From Citricoccus sp. SGAir0253 (GTDB lineage: Bacteria; Actinomycetota; Actinomycetes; Actinomycetales; Micrococcaceae): a stretch of 64,000 nucleotides of DNA. Made by a program: the position numbers and the translations under genes. The notes beneath the pieces are model-generated. The model was not told the DNA's origin. It made no database searches and saw only the letters and a list, made by a program, of their open reading frames with translations. This document shows, piece after piece, positions 54,468 through 63,191 of this stretch (position 1 is its first letter; the number at the start of each line of letters is the position of its first letter). The stretch spans positions 62,001 to 126,000 of the forward strand of contig NZ_CP039424.1 in the NCBI RefSeq assembly GCF_005877055.1, written 5' to 3'.

Positions 54468-54503
54468 GTGGGCGCGGGACCGGTCCGGGGCCGGTCCGCC
54501 CCG

Positions 54504-56375
54504 TTAGTCCCGCCCGGGCGCGTGGCGCCCGCCGTCCTCCGCCCTCCGGCGGGAGAGCCAGGACGTCCGCGAGGCCGGTCGGGGGTCGGCCCCCTCGGCA
54601 ACCGCCGCGTCGAGGGCGATCTGCTGGCGGCGGGACCGGGAGAGGTTCGCCCACCAGAAGTCGGCGGAGATCCCGCCGGTCTCCTGGGCGTCGTCGTCCG
54701 TGCTGAGCCCGAAGCGCTCCTGGATGTCCGCCAGGAAGGCCTTGCGGCGCAGCGCCTCGACCCGGCGGACGTTGGCGTCCAGGCCGCGGAACACGGCGAT
54801 GCACATCAGCACGAGCAGGACGCTCATCGGCAGGCCGATCGTGATCGCCAGCGTCTGGATGGCGGTCAGCCCGCCGGCCAGCAGCAGGGCCGCCGCCATC
54901 AGCGCGGTGGCCACGGCGAAGAACACGCGGTACCGGTGGGCCGGCTCCGGGTCCCCGCCCGTGGCGATCATGGCCATCACGAGGGAGCCGGAGTCCGAGG
55001 ACGTGATGAAGAAGATCGCCGAGAGCAGGATGGCGCCGATGATCAGCGCGGTCCCGCCGGGCAGCTGCTCGAGCACCTGGAACAGCGCGGAGTTGACGTC
55101 CACCGAGCCGTCCGGACCGATCACCGAGGTGTAGCCCGCGGGCCGGTTGATCTCTTGGTAGATCGCCGTGCCGCCGAGCACGCCGAACCAGACCACGGAG
55201 ATGGCGGTGGGCACCAGCAGGACGCCGACCATGAACTGGCGCACCGTGCGCCCGCGGGAGATGCGGGCGATGAACACGCCCACGAACGGGGTCCAGGACA
55301 TCCACCAGGCCCAGTAGAAGGTGGTCCAGCCGGCCTGCCAGTCGTCGCCGGCCTGGCCGTAGAAGGCCGAGCCGTCGAGGGACATGCCGATGTAGTCCTG
55401 CAGGTAGCCGCCCAGGGTCTGGACGAGCTCCTTGAGCAGGAACTGGGAGGGCCCGGCGATGAGCAGGAACAGCACGAAGCCGGCGGCGATGAGCAGGTTC
55501 GTGGTGGAGAGCCACTTCATGCCCCGGTTGACGCCGGAGATGACGGACCACAGGACGAAGGCCGTGATGACGGCGATCATGGCGTACTCCACCCACGGGC
55601 TGTCCTGGGGGACGACGCCGAGCGAGCGCAGTCCCGCGGACATCTGCGTGACGCCGAGGCCCAGGGAGGTGGCCACGCCGAACACGGTGCCCACGAGGGC
55701 GGTGGCGTCCACGAGGTGGCCCCACGGGCCCCGCGTGGCCTTCTCGCCGATGAGCGGCTCGAGGGCCCAGCGCATGGACAGTGGCCGCCCGCGCCGGTGG
55801 ATGGCGTGGGCCACGGCGAGGCCGACGACCGCGTAGATGGCCCACGGCTGCAGGCCCCAGTGCAGGTACGTGGTGGACAGGGCCTGCTGGGCGCGGACGG
55901 CGGCGGAGGCCTGCTCGGCCTCCAGTGCCGGGCGCGGGGTGGCGAAGTGCATGAGCGGCTCGGTCATGCCGTAGAACACGAGGCCGATGCCCATGCCGGC
56001 GGCGAAGAGCAGGGCGAGCCACGACCCGGTGGAGAACTCCGGGGTGCTGTCCGGCCGGCCCAGGGTGATGTTCCCCTTGCGGGAGAAGATGAGGTAGAGG
56101 CAGAACACGGCCAGCAGGAAGGCCATGAGCAGGTACCACCAGCTGAAGTTGCTGATGATCGCCTGCTGGACCACGCCGATGCCGGCCTCCATGGCCTGCG
56201 GGAAGGCCATGGTCACGGCCACGAAGGCCAGGATGACCACGGAGGAGGGCCAGAACACCCAGGGCACCAGCCGGGAGCGCTGGGCGTCGTCCGGGGTGGC
56301 CGGCACCTCCTGCGAGGGCACCGGTCCGGGGGTCTGCGAGGGCGGCGAGGTCGGGGGGCTGGTGGTCGATGACAT
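54504..56375 (-). CDS. BCCT family betaine/choline/carnitine transporter
   Basis: Secondary transporter for trimethylammonium compounds such as glycine betaine; 623 residues with twelve membrane helices. The helix 3 motif AAGMGIGLVFYGMTEPLMHF carries GMGIG as in the Na+-coupled BetP type rather than the CaiT form. The aromatic substrate box is in TTFYWAWWMSWTPFVGVFIARISRGRT. The N-terminus is Pro/Ser/Thr-rich; the C-terminal 110 residues are charged and may sense osmolarity. On the minus strand TACGGT (56382-56387) ends 6 nt before the ATG, so it is probably leaderless. Likely role: osmoprotectant uptake. Confidence 0.94.
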   Translation of the reverse strand: MSSTTSPPTSPPSQTPGPVPSQEVPATPDDAQRSRLVPWVFWPSSVVILAFVAVTMAFPQAMEAGIGVVQQAIISNFSWWYLLMAFLLAVFCLYLIFSRKGNITLGRPDSTPEFSTGSWLALLFAAGMGIGLVFYGMTEPLMHFATPRPALEAEQASAAVRAQQALSTTYLHWGLQPWAIYAVVGLAVAHAIHRRGRPLSMRWALEPLIGEKATRGPWGHLVDATALVGTVFGVATSLGLGVTQMSAGLRSLGVVPQDSPWVEYAMIAVITAFVLWSVISGVNRGMKWLSTTNLLIAAGFVLFLLIAGPSQFLLKELVQTLGGYLQDYIGMSLDGSAFYGQAGDDWQAGWTTFYWAWWMSWTPFVGVFIARISRGRTVRQFMVGVLLVPTAISVVWFGVLGGTAIYQEINRPAGYTSVIGPDGSVDVNSALFQVLEQLPGGTALIIGAILLSAIFFITSSDSGSLVMAMIATGGDPEPAHRYRVFFAVATALMAAALLLAGGLTAIQTLAITIGLPMSVLLVLMCIAVFRGLDANVRRVEALRRKAFLADIQERFGLSTDDDAQETGGISADFWWANLSRSRRQQIALDAAVAEGADPRPASRTSWLSRRRAEDGGRHAPGRD

Positions 56376-56526
56376 TACTCCACCGTAGCGCGGCGGCCCG
56401 CGGCGCCCCCGGCCCTCGTGGGGTCCCTCACAGGGCCCTGACAGGCTCCCTTCGCCCGGACCCCTGCCACGGGCCCTGCCGGCGACCGCCCCGGACCCTC
56501 CCTTCCTCCCTTCCCCGGGGCGGTCG

Positions 56527-57285
56527 TCAGCGCGGGGCCATGCGCAGGGCGCCGTCCATCCGGATCGTGGTGCCGTTGAGGTAGTGGTTGTCCACGAAGG
56601 TCTCCACGAGGGAGGCGAACTCGGCGGGCCGGCCGAGCCGGTGGGGGAACGGCACGCCCTCCGCGAGCCCCGCCCGGTACTCCTCGCTGATCGTCATCAC
56701 CAGCGGGGTCTCGATCACGCCGGGGGCGATGGTGTTCACCCGGATGCCCTGGCCGGCGAGGTCCCGGGCGGCGGTGATCGTCAGGCTGTGCACCCCGCCC
56801 TTGGAGGCGGCGTACGCGGCCTGGCCGATCTGTCCCTCGAAGGCCGCCACGGAGGCCGTGTTCACCACGACCCCGCGCTGGCCGTCCTCGTCCACCGGCT
56901 CCGTGGCGGCCATCGCCTCGGCGGCGAGCGTCAGCACGGTGAACGTCCCGAGCAGGTTCACCCGCACCACGGTCTCGAACAGGCCGAGGTCGTGCGGGCC
57001 GGACCGGCCGAGGATGCGCGCCGAGGGGGCGATCCCCGCGCAGTTGACCACGGTGCGCAGGGGACCGGCCGCGGAGGCGGCGGCGACGGCGGCCCGCACC
57101 TGGTCCGGATCCGTCACGTCCGCGGGGACGTACGTGACGCCCTCGACGGCCGGGGCCTTCTCGGTGGCGGCGGCCAGGTCGACGCCGATCACGTGGGCGC
57201 CGCGCCCGGCGAGCACGGCGGCGGTGGCGGCGCCGAGCCCGGAGGCGGCGCCGGTGACGAGGGCGGAGGTGTTCGCGAGGTCCAT
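56527..57285 (-). CDS. Short-chain dehydrogenase (3-hydroxyacyl-CoA dehydrogenase type 2-like)
   Basis: A classical SDR of 252 residues: cofactor motif TGAASGLG near residue 11, VDL at the end of strand 2 (NAD preference by its Asp), NCAGIAPS, catalytic Ser in NTASVAAFEGQIGQ, and YAASK. The sequence pattern resembles type 2 3-hydroxyacyl-CoA/17-beta-hydroxysteroid dehydrogenases, so a role in fatty-acid or branched-chain acyl degradation is possible. On the minus strand TAGCCT (57292-57297) ends 6 nt before the ATG. The BCCT gene follows after 151 bp with its own promoter. Confidence 0.88.
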   Translation of the reverse strand: MDLANTSALVTGAASGLGAATAAVLAGRGAHVIGVDLAAATEKAPAVEGVTYVPADVTDPDQVRAAVAAASAAGPLRTVVNCAGIAPSARILGRSGPHDLGLFETVVRVNLLGTFTVLTLAAEAMAATEPVDEDGQRGVVVNTASVAAFEGQIGQAAYAASKGGVHSLTITAARDLAGQGIRVNTIAPGVIETPLVMTISEEYRAGLAEGVPFPHRLGRPAEFASLVETFVDNHYLNGTTIRMDGALRMAPR

Positions 57286-57338
57286 GCGGGCAGGCTATCC
57301 GGTGCGGCGGGCGCGTGTCGCCCGCCCCACGGGAGGGC

Positions 57339-59264
57339 TCAGCGCCGCAGGAACCAGGCGGCGGAGTCCGGCATCAGCTGGCCGTCCTGCAGCGCCTCGT
57401 CGTGGCTGAAGATCGCCGCCGCGTAGTCCTCCGGCACGTCCACGGCGGTCTCGGCCAGGTTGGCCATCACCAGCACCACGGTCTGCGGCACGGTGTCCCC
57501 GGAGGCCGGGTCGCGCCAGCCGCCGGTGGTCACGGTGAAGGCCAGCACGCCGTGCTCGGGGCTGTGGAACCGCGACCACGCGAAGGCGCCCGTGCCGAGG
57601 TCCAGCTCGCCGCGCACCTCGATCAGCTCGCGGTACAGCTCGAACGTGGAGCCCTCCACGTCCACCTGCTGGTCCGCCGCGTAGCGCGCGTAGGACTCCG
57701 GCTGGGGCAGCCAGGGGGCCGCGGGCCGGGCCGGTCCGCCGGGGGCGGTGCCGCCGTCGGGCCCCTCGGTCCCGGCCGCCTCCCCGGTGCCGGAGCCGGT
57801 CCCGACGGCGAATCCCAGCCCGGGCGCACCGGCCCGCCAGGGCATGGGGATCCGGCAGCCGTCCCGGCCCTTCTCCTCGCCGCCCGTGCGGAAGAAGGTG
57901 GGGTCCTGGCGCAGCGCGTCGTCCAGCTCGGTGTGCTCCGGCAGGCCCAGCTCGTCGCCCTGGTACACGTAGGCCGAGCCGGGCAGGCCGAGCTCGATGA
58001 GGGCGGCGGCGCGGGCGCGGCGCCAGCCCAGCGCCTCGTCCGGCTGCTCGTCCTCGGCGCCGATGCCCGAGGGGTAGCGGGTGGGGTCCGTCAGCCCGAA
58101 GCGGGAGGCGTGGCGGACGGTGTCGTGGTTGGAGAGCACCCACGTGTTCGGCGCCCCCACCTTGTCCGCCTCCTCGAAGGACACGGTGATCGCGTCCGAG
58201 AGCCGCACGGCGTCCCAGCCGGCCAGCAGGAAGGTGAAGTTGAACGCCTGGTGCATCTCGCCCGGGCGGACGTAGCGGAACAGCCGCTCGAGCGGGGCCA
58301 CCCACGCCTCGGCCACGAGCACCGGGTCGTGGTCGTACTCGGCGAGCACCGCGTTCCAGGACCGGTAGATCTCGTGGACGCCGTCCTGGTCGTGGTACGG
58401 CACCGGGTGGGAGTGGTCCCGGGGGTTCTCCTCGGCGTGGCCGGAGACGTCCGCGCCGTCGTCGGGCCCGGGCAGCGCCCCGGACTCCTCCGGGCGGGTG
58501 ACCGCCACGGCGGCGTCCGTGACCATGCCGGGGCGCTCGTGGTGGTCCGGCAGGCCCTCGGCCTTGACCAGCCCGTGCGCCACGTCCACCCGGAACCCGT
58601 CCACGCCGCGGTCCAGCCAGAACCGCAGGATGTCCTCGAACTCCTCGCGGACCTCCGGGTTGTCCCAGTTCAGGTCCGGCTGGGAGGAGTCGAACAGGTG
58701 CAGGTACCAGTCCCCGGGCGTCCCGTCCGGGTCCGTGGTGCGCGTCCAGGCCGGGCCGCCGAAGGTGGACTGCCAGTTGTTCGGCGGCTCGGAGCCGTCC
58801 GGGCCGGTCCCCGGACGGAACATGTACCGGTCCCGGGCGGCGCGGCCCTCCGGGGTGGCCGGGTCCGCCGCCAGGGCCTCGACGAACCAGGGGTGGGCGG
58901 CTGAGGTGTGGTTGGGCACGAGGTCCACGATGAGGCGCAGTCCGGCCTCGTGGACGGCCTCGAGGAGCTCGTCGGCGTCCTCGAGGGTGCCGAAGAGCGG
59001 GTCCACGTCCCGGTAGTCGGCCACGTCGTAGCCGCCGTCCTTCTGCGGGGAGACGTAGAACGGGGAGAGCCAGAGCGCGTCCACCCCGAGTTGCTGCAGG
59101 TAGGGCAGTCGGGCGGTGACGCCGGCCAGGTCCCCCATGCCGTCGCCGTCGGCGTCCGCGAAGGAGCGGGGGTAGACCTGGTAGATCACGGCGTCCACCC
59201 ACCAGGGGTTCTGCGGGCGGTTGCGGGCTTCGGACGGTGGGGTGCTCAGGGGTCCCGTGGTCAT
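57339..59264 (-). CDS. GH13 family alpha-glucosidase
   Basis: A 641-residue intracellular glycoside hydrolase of family 13, oligo-1,6-glucosidase/alpha-glucosidase type. Catalytic residues are visible: nucleophile D227 (GFRVDVAHG), acid/base E319 (VAEAWV), and D381 (LSNHD). The domain I motif DLVPNHTS is at 114-121. An Asp/Gly/Glu-rich insertion (about 248-290) and a Gly/Ala insertion (about 470-500) lengthen it. ATG 59264 is chosen because the minus-strand TAGGGT (59272-59277) ends 7 nt upstream. No sugar transporter is adjacent; the substrate could be maltose, isomaltose or trehalose-derived sugars. Confidence 0.92.
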   Translation of the reverse strand: MTTGPLSTPPSEARNRPQNPWWVDAVIYQVYPRSFADADGDGMGDLAGVTARLPYLQQLGVDALWLSPFYVSPQKDGGYDVADYRDVDPLFGTLEDADELLEAVHEAGLRLIVDLVPNHTSAAHPWFVEALAADPATPEGRAARDRYMFRPGTGPDGSEPPNNWQSTFGGPAWTRTTDPDGTPGDWYLHLFDSSQPDLNWDNPEVREEFEDILRFWLDRGVDGFRVDVAHGLVKAEGLPDHHERPGMVTDAAVAVTRPEESGALPGPDDGADVSGHAEENPRDHSHPVPYHDQDGVHEIYRSWNAVLAEYDHDPVLVAEAWVAPLERLFRYVRPGEMHQAFNFTFLLAGWDAVRLSDAITVSFEEADKVGAPNTWVLSNHDTVRHASRFGLTDPTRYPSGIGAEDEQPDEALGWRRARAAALIELGLPGSAYVYQGDELGLPEHTELDDALRQDPTFFRTGGEEKGRDGCRIPMPWRAGAPGLGFAVGTGSGTGEAAGTEGPDGGTAPGGPARPAAPWLPQPESYARYAADQQVDVEGSTFELYRELIEVRGELDLGTGAFAWSRFHSPEHGVLAFTVTTGGWRDPASGDTVPQTVVLVMANLAETAVDVPEDYAAAIFSHDEALQDGQLMPDSAAWFLRR

Positions 59265-59407
59265 GGGTCCCACCCTAGTGGTGCGCCCGTGGTGGGCGGT
59301 GGGTTCCCGGGTCGCGAACCGGGGGTGCCGGGCGGCGGGACCCGTGGTTCATGACCCGGGAGGCAAGGGGGCGGGAGGCGCCGCGGGGTGGGGGAGCGGA
59401 GCGCGGG

Positions 59408-59863
59408 TCAGTCCCCGGCGGCGGGGAGCATGGGCCGGTGCTCGAAGAAGGTCTGCAGCACCACGGTCGTGCGGGTGTTCACGGAGGCCACCTGCCGCAC
59501 CTCGTTGACGAGCGCCTCCAGCTCCTTGGGGGTGGCCACGCGCACGAACAGCATGTACGCGGCGTCCCCGGCCACCGAGTGGCAGGCCTCGATCGCCGTG
59601 ATGGGCTCCAGGAGCTCCGGGGCGTTGTCCGGCTGGCGGGGGTCCAGGGGCGTGATCTCGATGAACGCCGAGAGCGGCCTGCCGATGGCCTCTGGGTCCA
59701 GCAGGGCCCGGTAGCCGGTGATGACGCCGCTGCTCTCGAGCTTGCGCAGCCGCGCCTGCACGGCCGAGACCGAGAGGCCCACCCGTTCGGAGAGCTGGGC
59801 GAGGGTGGCCCGCGGGTCGTGGGAGACCTCGGTGGCCAGCCTCAGGTCCACGGGATCGTCCAT
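59408..59863 (-). CDS. Lrp/AsnC family transcriptional regulator
   Basis: A 151-residue regulator: N-terminal winged helix-turn-helix (about 10-55; ATLAQLSERVGLSVSAVQARLRKLESSGVITGY) and a C-terminal RAM effector domain (about 70-145; CHSVAGDAAYMLFVRVATPKELEALV) that binds amino acids. ATG 59863 follows minus-strand TACCGT (59871-59876) by 7 nt, so it is probably leaderless. It is divergent from the DUF6421 cluster, and the shared 124-bp gap contains a palindrome, so it most likely controls that cluster and itself. Confidence 0.92.
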   Translation of the reverse strand: MDDPVDLRLATEVSHDPRATLAQLSERVGLSVSAVQARLRKLESSGVITGYRALLDPEAIGRPLSAFIEITPLDPRQPDNAPELLEPITAIEACHSVAGDAAYMLFVRVATPKELEALVNEVRQVASVNTRTTVVLQTFFEHRPMLPAAGD

Positions 59864-59899
59864 GGAGTGCACGGTACCAGCCCGGATCGTCTCGGGGAG

Positions 59900-59951
59900 T
59901 TGACACCACCCCCGCCGTGTGTGAATGTTCCCGTGTGTGATGCATATCACC
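59900..59951. promoter_or_regulatory. Operator/promoter region of the DUF6421 cluster
   Basis: A perfect -35 TTGACA (59900-59905, plus) is followed by an A+T-rich stretch. TGTGA-TGCATA-TCACC (59936-59951) matches the CRP/GlxR consensus at 9 of 10 positions and contains the palindrome GTGAT-GCAT-ATCAC. Lrp and a CRP-type factor could both act here. The -10 is uncertain. AGGAGGG (59976-59982) is the ribosome site of the next gene. Confidence 0.5.
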
Positions 59952-59987
59952 GGAAAATTTACGTTCAATCCCATCAGGAGGGCCTAA

Positions 59988-61418
59988 ATGTCCACGTCCC
60001 AGCAGGCAGTGCAGGCGATCATCGGCGAGCCCGAGGTCGTCGAGGACGCCCATGGCGTGGAGACCAGCCCGGCCTGGCTGCGGCTGAAGGCCGCGGCCAC
60101 CGCGCTGCAGGGCCTGCAGGCCCGGGATGGGTCCGTGCCCGATCCCACCGACCACCCCGCGGCGCGCCGCCACGTCGAGGAGATCGTGGCGTCCGTCGTC
60201 GAGCTCGCCCCCCGGTTCCCGCACGACACGGCGTACCTCGAGGCCCTGCCGGCGGACTTCGCGCGCTGGGCCGACGGCGGCTTCGGCGAGCCGGACTTCC
60301 TCGACTCGCTCGTGGAGTTCCAGCCGCAGCGGCACCGCGTGGACGGGGTCCGCCACCTCGTGGTGTTCCCGATGTACACCCAGAACGGCTCGCCGGACCG
60401 GCACGTCGAGGCCCTGCTGGTCGAGGCGATCTGGCCGGAGTTCATCGCCGCACTGGAGGCCGGGGACTACGGCAACAGGCTCTTCGTCTCCCTGCGGCTG
60501 GTCGACTTCACGCCGGGGTACGACACCAACTCGGCCGTGCTGTTCCCCGAGACGGTGGCCACCCGGGAGACGCCCGTGTTCACGTGGGGCGCGATCTTCC
60601 AGGACCGCGAGGCGGCCCGCTACCGCCGCGTCGTCTCCGCGGCGGCGGAGATCACCCGGCTGCGACTGCCGGACGAGGCCGCGGCCCTACTGGCGGACCA
60701 GGACCTCGCCGAGAGGACCTTCGTGATGTGGGACCTCATCCACGACCGGACGCACATGCGCGGGGACCTGCCCTTCGATCCCTTCATGATCAAGCAGCGG
60801 ATGCCGTACTTCCTCTACACCCTGGAGGAGCTGCGCTGCGACCTGACGGCGTTCCGCGAGGCGGTGTCGATCGAGCGGGGCCTCGCCGCGCGCGCCGCGG
60901 CCGGGGAGGAGCTCACCGCCCTCGAGGAGCAGACCCGGCGCCACGCCGGACTGGTCCAGTACGCGGTCGTCTTCGACCGGATCTTCCGCTTCGCCCTCAC
61001 CGGCTCGCGCGTGCGCAACTACGACGGCCTGGGCGGCCAGCTGCTGTTCGCCTGGCTCCACCGCAAGCACGTGCTGCAGTGGCGGGACGTGGAGCTCAGC
61101 GTGGACTGGGGGGCGATCGCGGACGCCGTCGTGGAGCTCGGCGAGGCCGTCGACCGGCTGTACTGGGAGTCGATCGACCGGCCCAGGACGCTGCACTGGC
61201 TCAAGGCGTACGAGCTCATCGCCGCCGTCGTGCCCCCGCACCCCGCCTCCGCCTGGGCGCAGGGACTGCCGCGGGACGTGCTGGCCGGTCCGCCCCGGGG
61301 CTACACGGACCTGGTGCTGGACGACGAGTTCCCGCTGTCCATGTTCTTCGAGGCGCTCGGCCGGAAGCTGCGCGGCGTCATCGAGTCCACGGCCGGCATC
61401 CGCGCCACGGACGCCTGA
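59988..61418 (+). CDS. DUF6421 family protein with a putative metal site
   Basis: A 476-residue cytosolic protein with no signal or membrane helix; the family is widespread in actinobacteria and uncharacterised. H252-D-R-T-H256 (in MWDLIHDRTHMRGDLPFDPF) followed by E280-E-L-R-C-D285 resembles the HExxH...EExRxD/E layout of zinc peptidases such as M49, with Asp in place of the catalytic Glu. RHLVVFPMYTQNGSPDRHVEALLVEAIWPEF and FTPGYDTNSAVLFPETV are other conserved-looking blocks. AGGAGGG lies 5 nt before the ATG. The SDR gene starts 3 nt after its stop. The enzymatic role is inferred only. Confidence 0.85.
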   Translation: MSTSQQAVQAIIGEPEVVEDAHGVETSPAWLRLKAAATALQGLQARDGSVPDPTDHPAARRHVEEIVASVVELAPRFPHDTAYLEALPADFARWADGGFGEPDFLDSLVEFQPQRHRVDGVRHLVVFPMYTQNGSPDRHVEALLVEAIWPEFIAALEAGDYGNRLFVSLRLVDFTPGYDTNSAVLFPETVATRETPVFTWGAIFQDREAARYRRVVSAAAEITRLRLPDEAAALLADQDLAERTFVMWDLIHDRTHMRGDLPFDPFMIKQRMPYFLYTLEELRCDLTAFREAVSIERGLAARAAAGEELTALEEQTRRHAGLVQYAVVFDRIFRFALTGSRVRNYDGLGGQLLFAWLHRKHVLQWRDVELSVDWGAIADAVVELGEAVDRLYWESIDRPRTLHWLKAYELIAAVVPPHPASAWAQGLPRDVLAGPPRGYTDLVLDDEFPLSMFFEALGRKLRGVIESTAGIRATDA

Positions 61419-61421
61419 GCG

Positions 61422-62090
61422 ATGGCCGACCTGACCGGACGGACGGTGCTGGTCGCGGGCGCCGGCAGCGCGTCCGGGCTGGCGGCGACGCGCGCCCTGG
61501 CCGCCGCCGGGGCCCGCGTCGTCGCCACCGGCCGCAACGCCGCGCGGCTCACCCCGCTCGCGGCGCTCGGGGCGGACACCGAGGTGGTCGACCTCGCGGA
61601 CGAGGTCGCCGTGCTCGGCCTCGTGGACCGCCTGCGGGAGCGCGGCCTCGCGGTCGACGGCGTCCTCCACCTCGTCGGCGGCTGGCGCGGGGGAGGGGGG
61701 CTGGCGGGCCAGGCGGAGGCGGACTACCGCGCCCTGGAGCCCTCCCTCACCGCCCTGCGGCACGTCAGCCGCGCCCTCGACGACGACCTGCGGTCCTCGC
61801 CGGCCGGCCGGCTGGCGATCGTGTCCTCGACGGCGGTGGCGCGCCCGCTCGCGGGCGGGGCCAACTACGCCGCCGTCAAGGCGGCCGCCGAGGCGTGGAC
61901 CCGCGCCGTGGCGCAGGGCTACGCGAAGGCGGCCCGCGAGGCCGGCGAACCCCTGCGGGCCGCGGCGGTCGTCTACCGGGTGAAGGCCCTGGCCGGGCTG
62001 GAGGACCGCCTCGCGGCCGCCTACGCCGGCCTGTGGGACGCGGACGCGGCCCGACTGAACGACTCGATCATCGAGATCCACGAAAGGTGA
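61422..62090 (+). CDS. SDR family oxidoreductase, short atypical form
   Basis: A 222-residue Rossmann protein: glycine loop VAGAGSASGLAATRAL (GAGSASG, one step off the classical TGxxxGxG), ATGRN at strand 2 suggesting NADP, and YAAVK as the catalytic Tyr/Lys pair; the preceding catalytic Ser lies in IVSSTAV. At 222 residues it is shorter than classical SDRs because the substrate-binding C-terminal region is reduced. Tightly spaced between the DUF6421 and threonine-aldolase genes, so it probably works on the same pathway. Confidence 0.85.
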   Translation: MADLTGRTVLVAGAGSASGLAATRALAAAGARVVATGRNAARLTPLAALGADTEVVDLADEVAVLGLVDRLRERGLAVDGVLHLVGGWRGGGGLAGQAEADYRALEPSLTALRHVSRALDDDLRSSPAGRLAIVSSTAVARPLAGGANYAAVKAAAEAWTRAVAQGYAKAAREAGEPLRAAAVVYRVKALAGLEDRLAAAYAGLWDADAARLNDSIIEIHER

Positions 62091-62098
62091 TGCACGGA

Positions 62099-63172
62099 AT
62101 GCAGAGGATCCACGACCCGCAGGTGCGGGGATTCGCCTCGGACAACTACTCCGGGGTCCACCCCGAGGTGCTGGAGGCCCTCGCCGTGGCCAACGGCGGC
62201 CACCAGGTCGCCTACGGCGAGGACGAGTACACGGCCCGGCTGCAGGAGGTGGTCCGGGGCCACTTCGGCGCCGGCGCCACGGCGTGGCCCGTCTTCAACG
62301 GCACGGGCGCCAACGTCGTCGGCCTCGAGTCCATGCTCCCGCGCTGGGGCGCGGTGGTCTGCGCGGACTCGGCGCACATCCACGTCGACGAGGGCGGGGC
62401 GCCGGAGAAGTCCGCCGGCATCAAGCTGCTGCCCGTGCCCACGGCGGACGGCAAGCTCACGCCCGAGCTGATCGCCCGGGAGGCCTGGGGCTGGGGGGAC
62501 GAGCACCGTGCCCAGCCCCTCGTCGTCTACCTCACGCAGTCCACCGAGCTCGGCACGCTGTACACGCCGGAGGAACTCCGGGCGATCACCGACCACGCCC
62601 ATGCCCACGGCATGGCCGTGTTCATGGACGGGGCCCGCCTGGCCAACGCGGCGGCCGCCCTGGGGCTGCCGCTGCGGGCGTTCACCACCGACGCCGGCGT
62701 GGACGTGCTCTCCCTCGGCGGCACCAAGAACGGGGCACTCGCCGCCGAGGCGGTGGTGGTCCTGGACGAGGCGGCCTCCCACGGGCTGGTCTACCTGCGC
62801 AAGCACCAGATGCAGCTGGCCTCCAAGATGCGCTTCGTCTCGGCGCAGCTGCTGGCCCTGCTGGACGGGGACCTCTACCTGCGCACCGCGGGCCACGCCA
62901 ACGCCATGGCCCGGCGCCTGCGCGAGGGCATCGAGGCCGGCATCGCGGACGGGTCCCTGCCCGGCGTTGCCTTCACCCAGCCGACCCACGTCAACTCGGT
63001 GTTCGCCACCCTGCCCCCGGGCATCGCGGACCGGCTCCGGCAACGTTTCCGGTTCTACGACTGGGACGCCGCCCGGGGCGAGGTCCGCTGGGTGTGCAGC
63101 TTCGACACCACCGAGGAGGACGTGGACGCGTTCCTGGCCGCCCTGCGCGCGGAGCTCGTCCCCGTCGGCTGA
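62099..63172 (+). CDS. Low-specificity L-threonine aldolase / beta-eliminating lyase family
   Basis: PLP enzyme of fold type I, 357 residues. The FASDNYSGVHPEVL start, PVFNGTGANVVGL, and the PLP-lysine motif LSLGGTKNGAL are diagnostic of the threonine aldolase/beta-eliminating lyase family; VFMDGARLANAAAALG contains the PLP-nitrogen Asp. It could split threonine or a related beta-hydroxy amino acid into glycine and an aldehyde. ATG 62099 is favoured by GGTGAT-type ribosome pairing 7 nt upstream; ATG 62090, sharing a base with the SDR stop, is the alternative. Third gene of the DUF6421 cluster. Confidence 0.9.
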   Translation: MQRIHDPQVRGFASDNYSGVHPEVLEALAVANGGHQVAYGEDEYTARLQEVVRGHFGAGATAWPVFNGTGANVVGLESMLPRWGAVVCADSAHIHVDEGGAPEKSAGIKLLPVPTADGKLTPELIAREAWGWGDEHRAQPLVVYLTQSTELGTLYTPEELRAITDHAHAHGMAVFMDGARLANAAAALGLPLRAFTTDAGVDVLSLGGTKNGALAAEAVVVLDEAASHGLVYLRKHQMQLASKMRFVSAQLLALLDGDLYLRTAGHANAMARRLREGIEAGIADGSLPGVAFTQPTHVNSVFATLPPGIADRLRQRFRFYDWDAARGEVRWVCSFDTTEEDVDAFLAALRAELVPVG

Positions 63173-63173
63173 T

Positions 63174-63191
63174 CCGGGCGGGGGCGCCCGG
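63174..63191 (+). terminator. Short hairpin after the aldolase gene
   Basis: CCGGGCG (63174-63180) / CGCCCGG (63185-63191) with a GGGG loop, 2 nt after the stop. It may end the cluster transcript; the rest of the 166-bp gap is C-rich and contains no gene. Confidence 0.45.

Noticed and set aside
54123-56372. Very long plus-strand frame over tRNA-Asp, tRNA-Phe and the BCCT gene
   Set aside because: It runs through two tRNAs and two terminators, then antisense to a clear twelve-helix transporter. Its product is a low-complexity His/Gly/Arg/Asp-rich string.
56369-56584. Small plus-strand frame between the BCCT and SDR genes
   Set aside because: Short, Arg/Pro-rich, antisense to both neighbours' ends and covering the BCCT promoter; no ribosome site.
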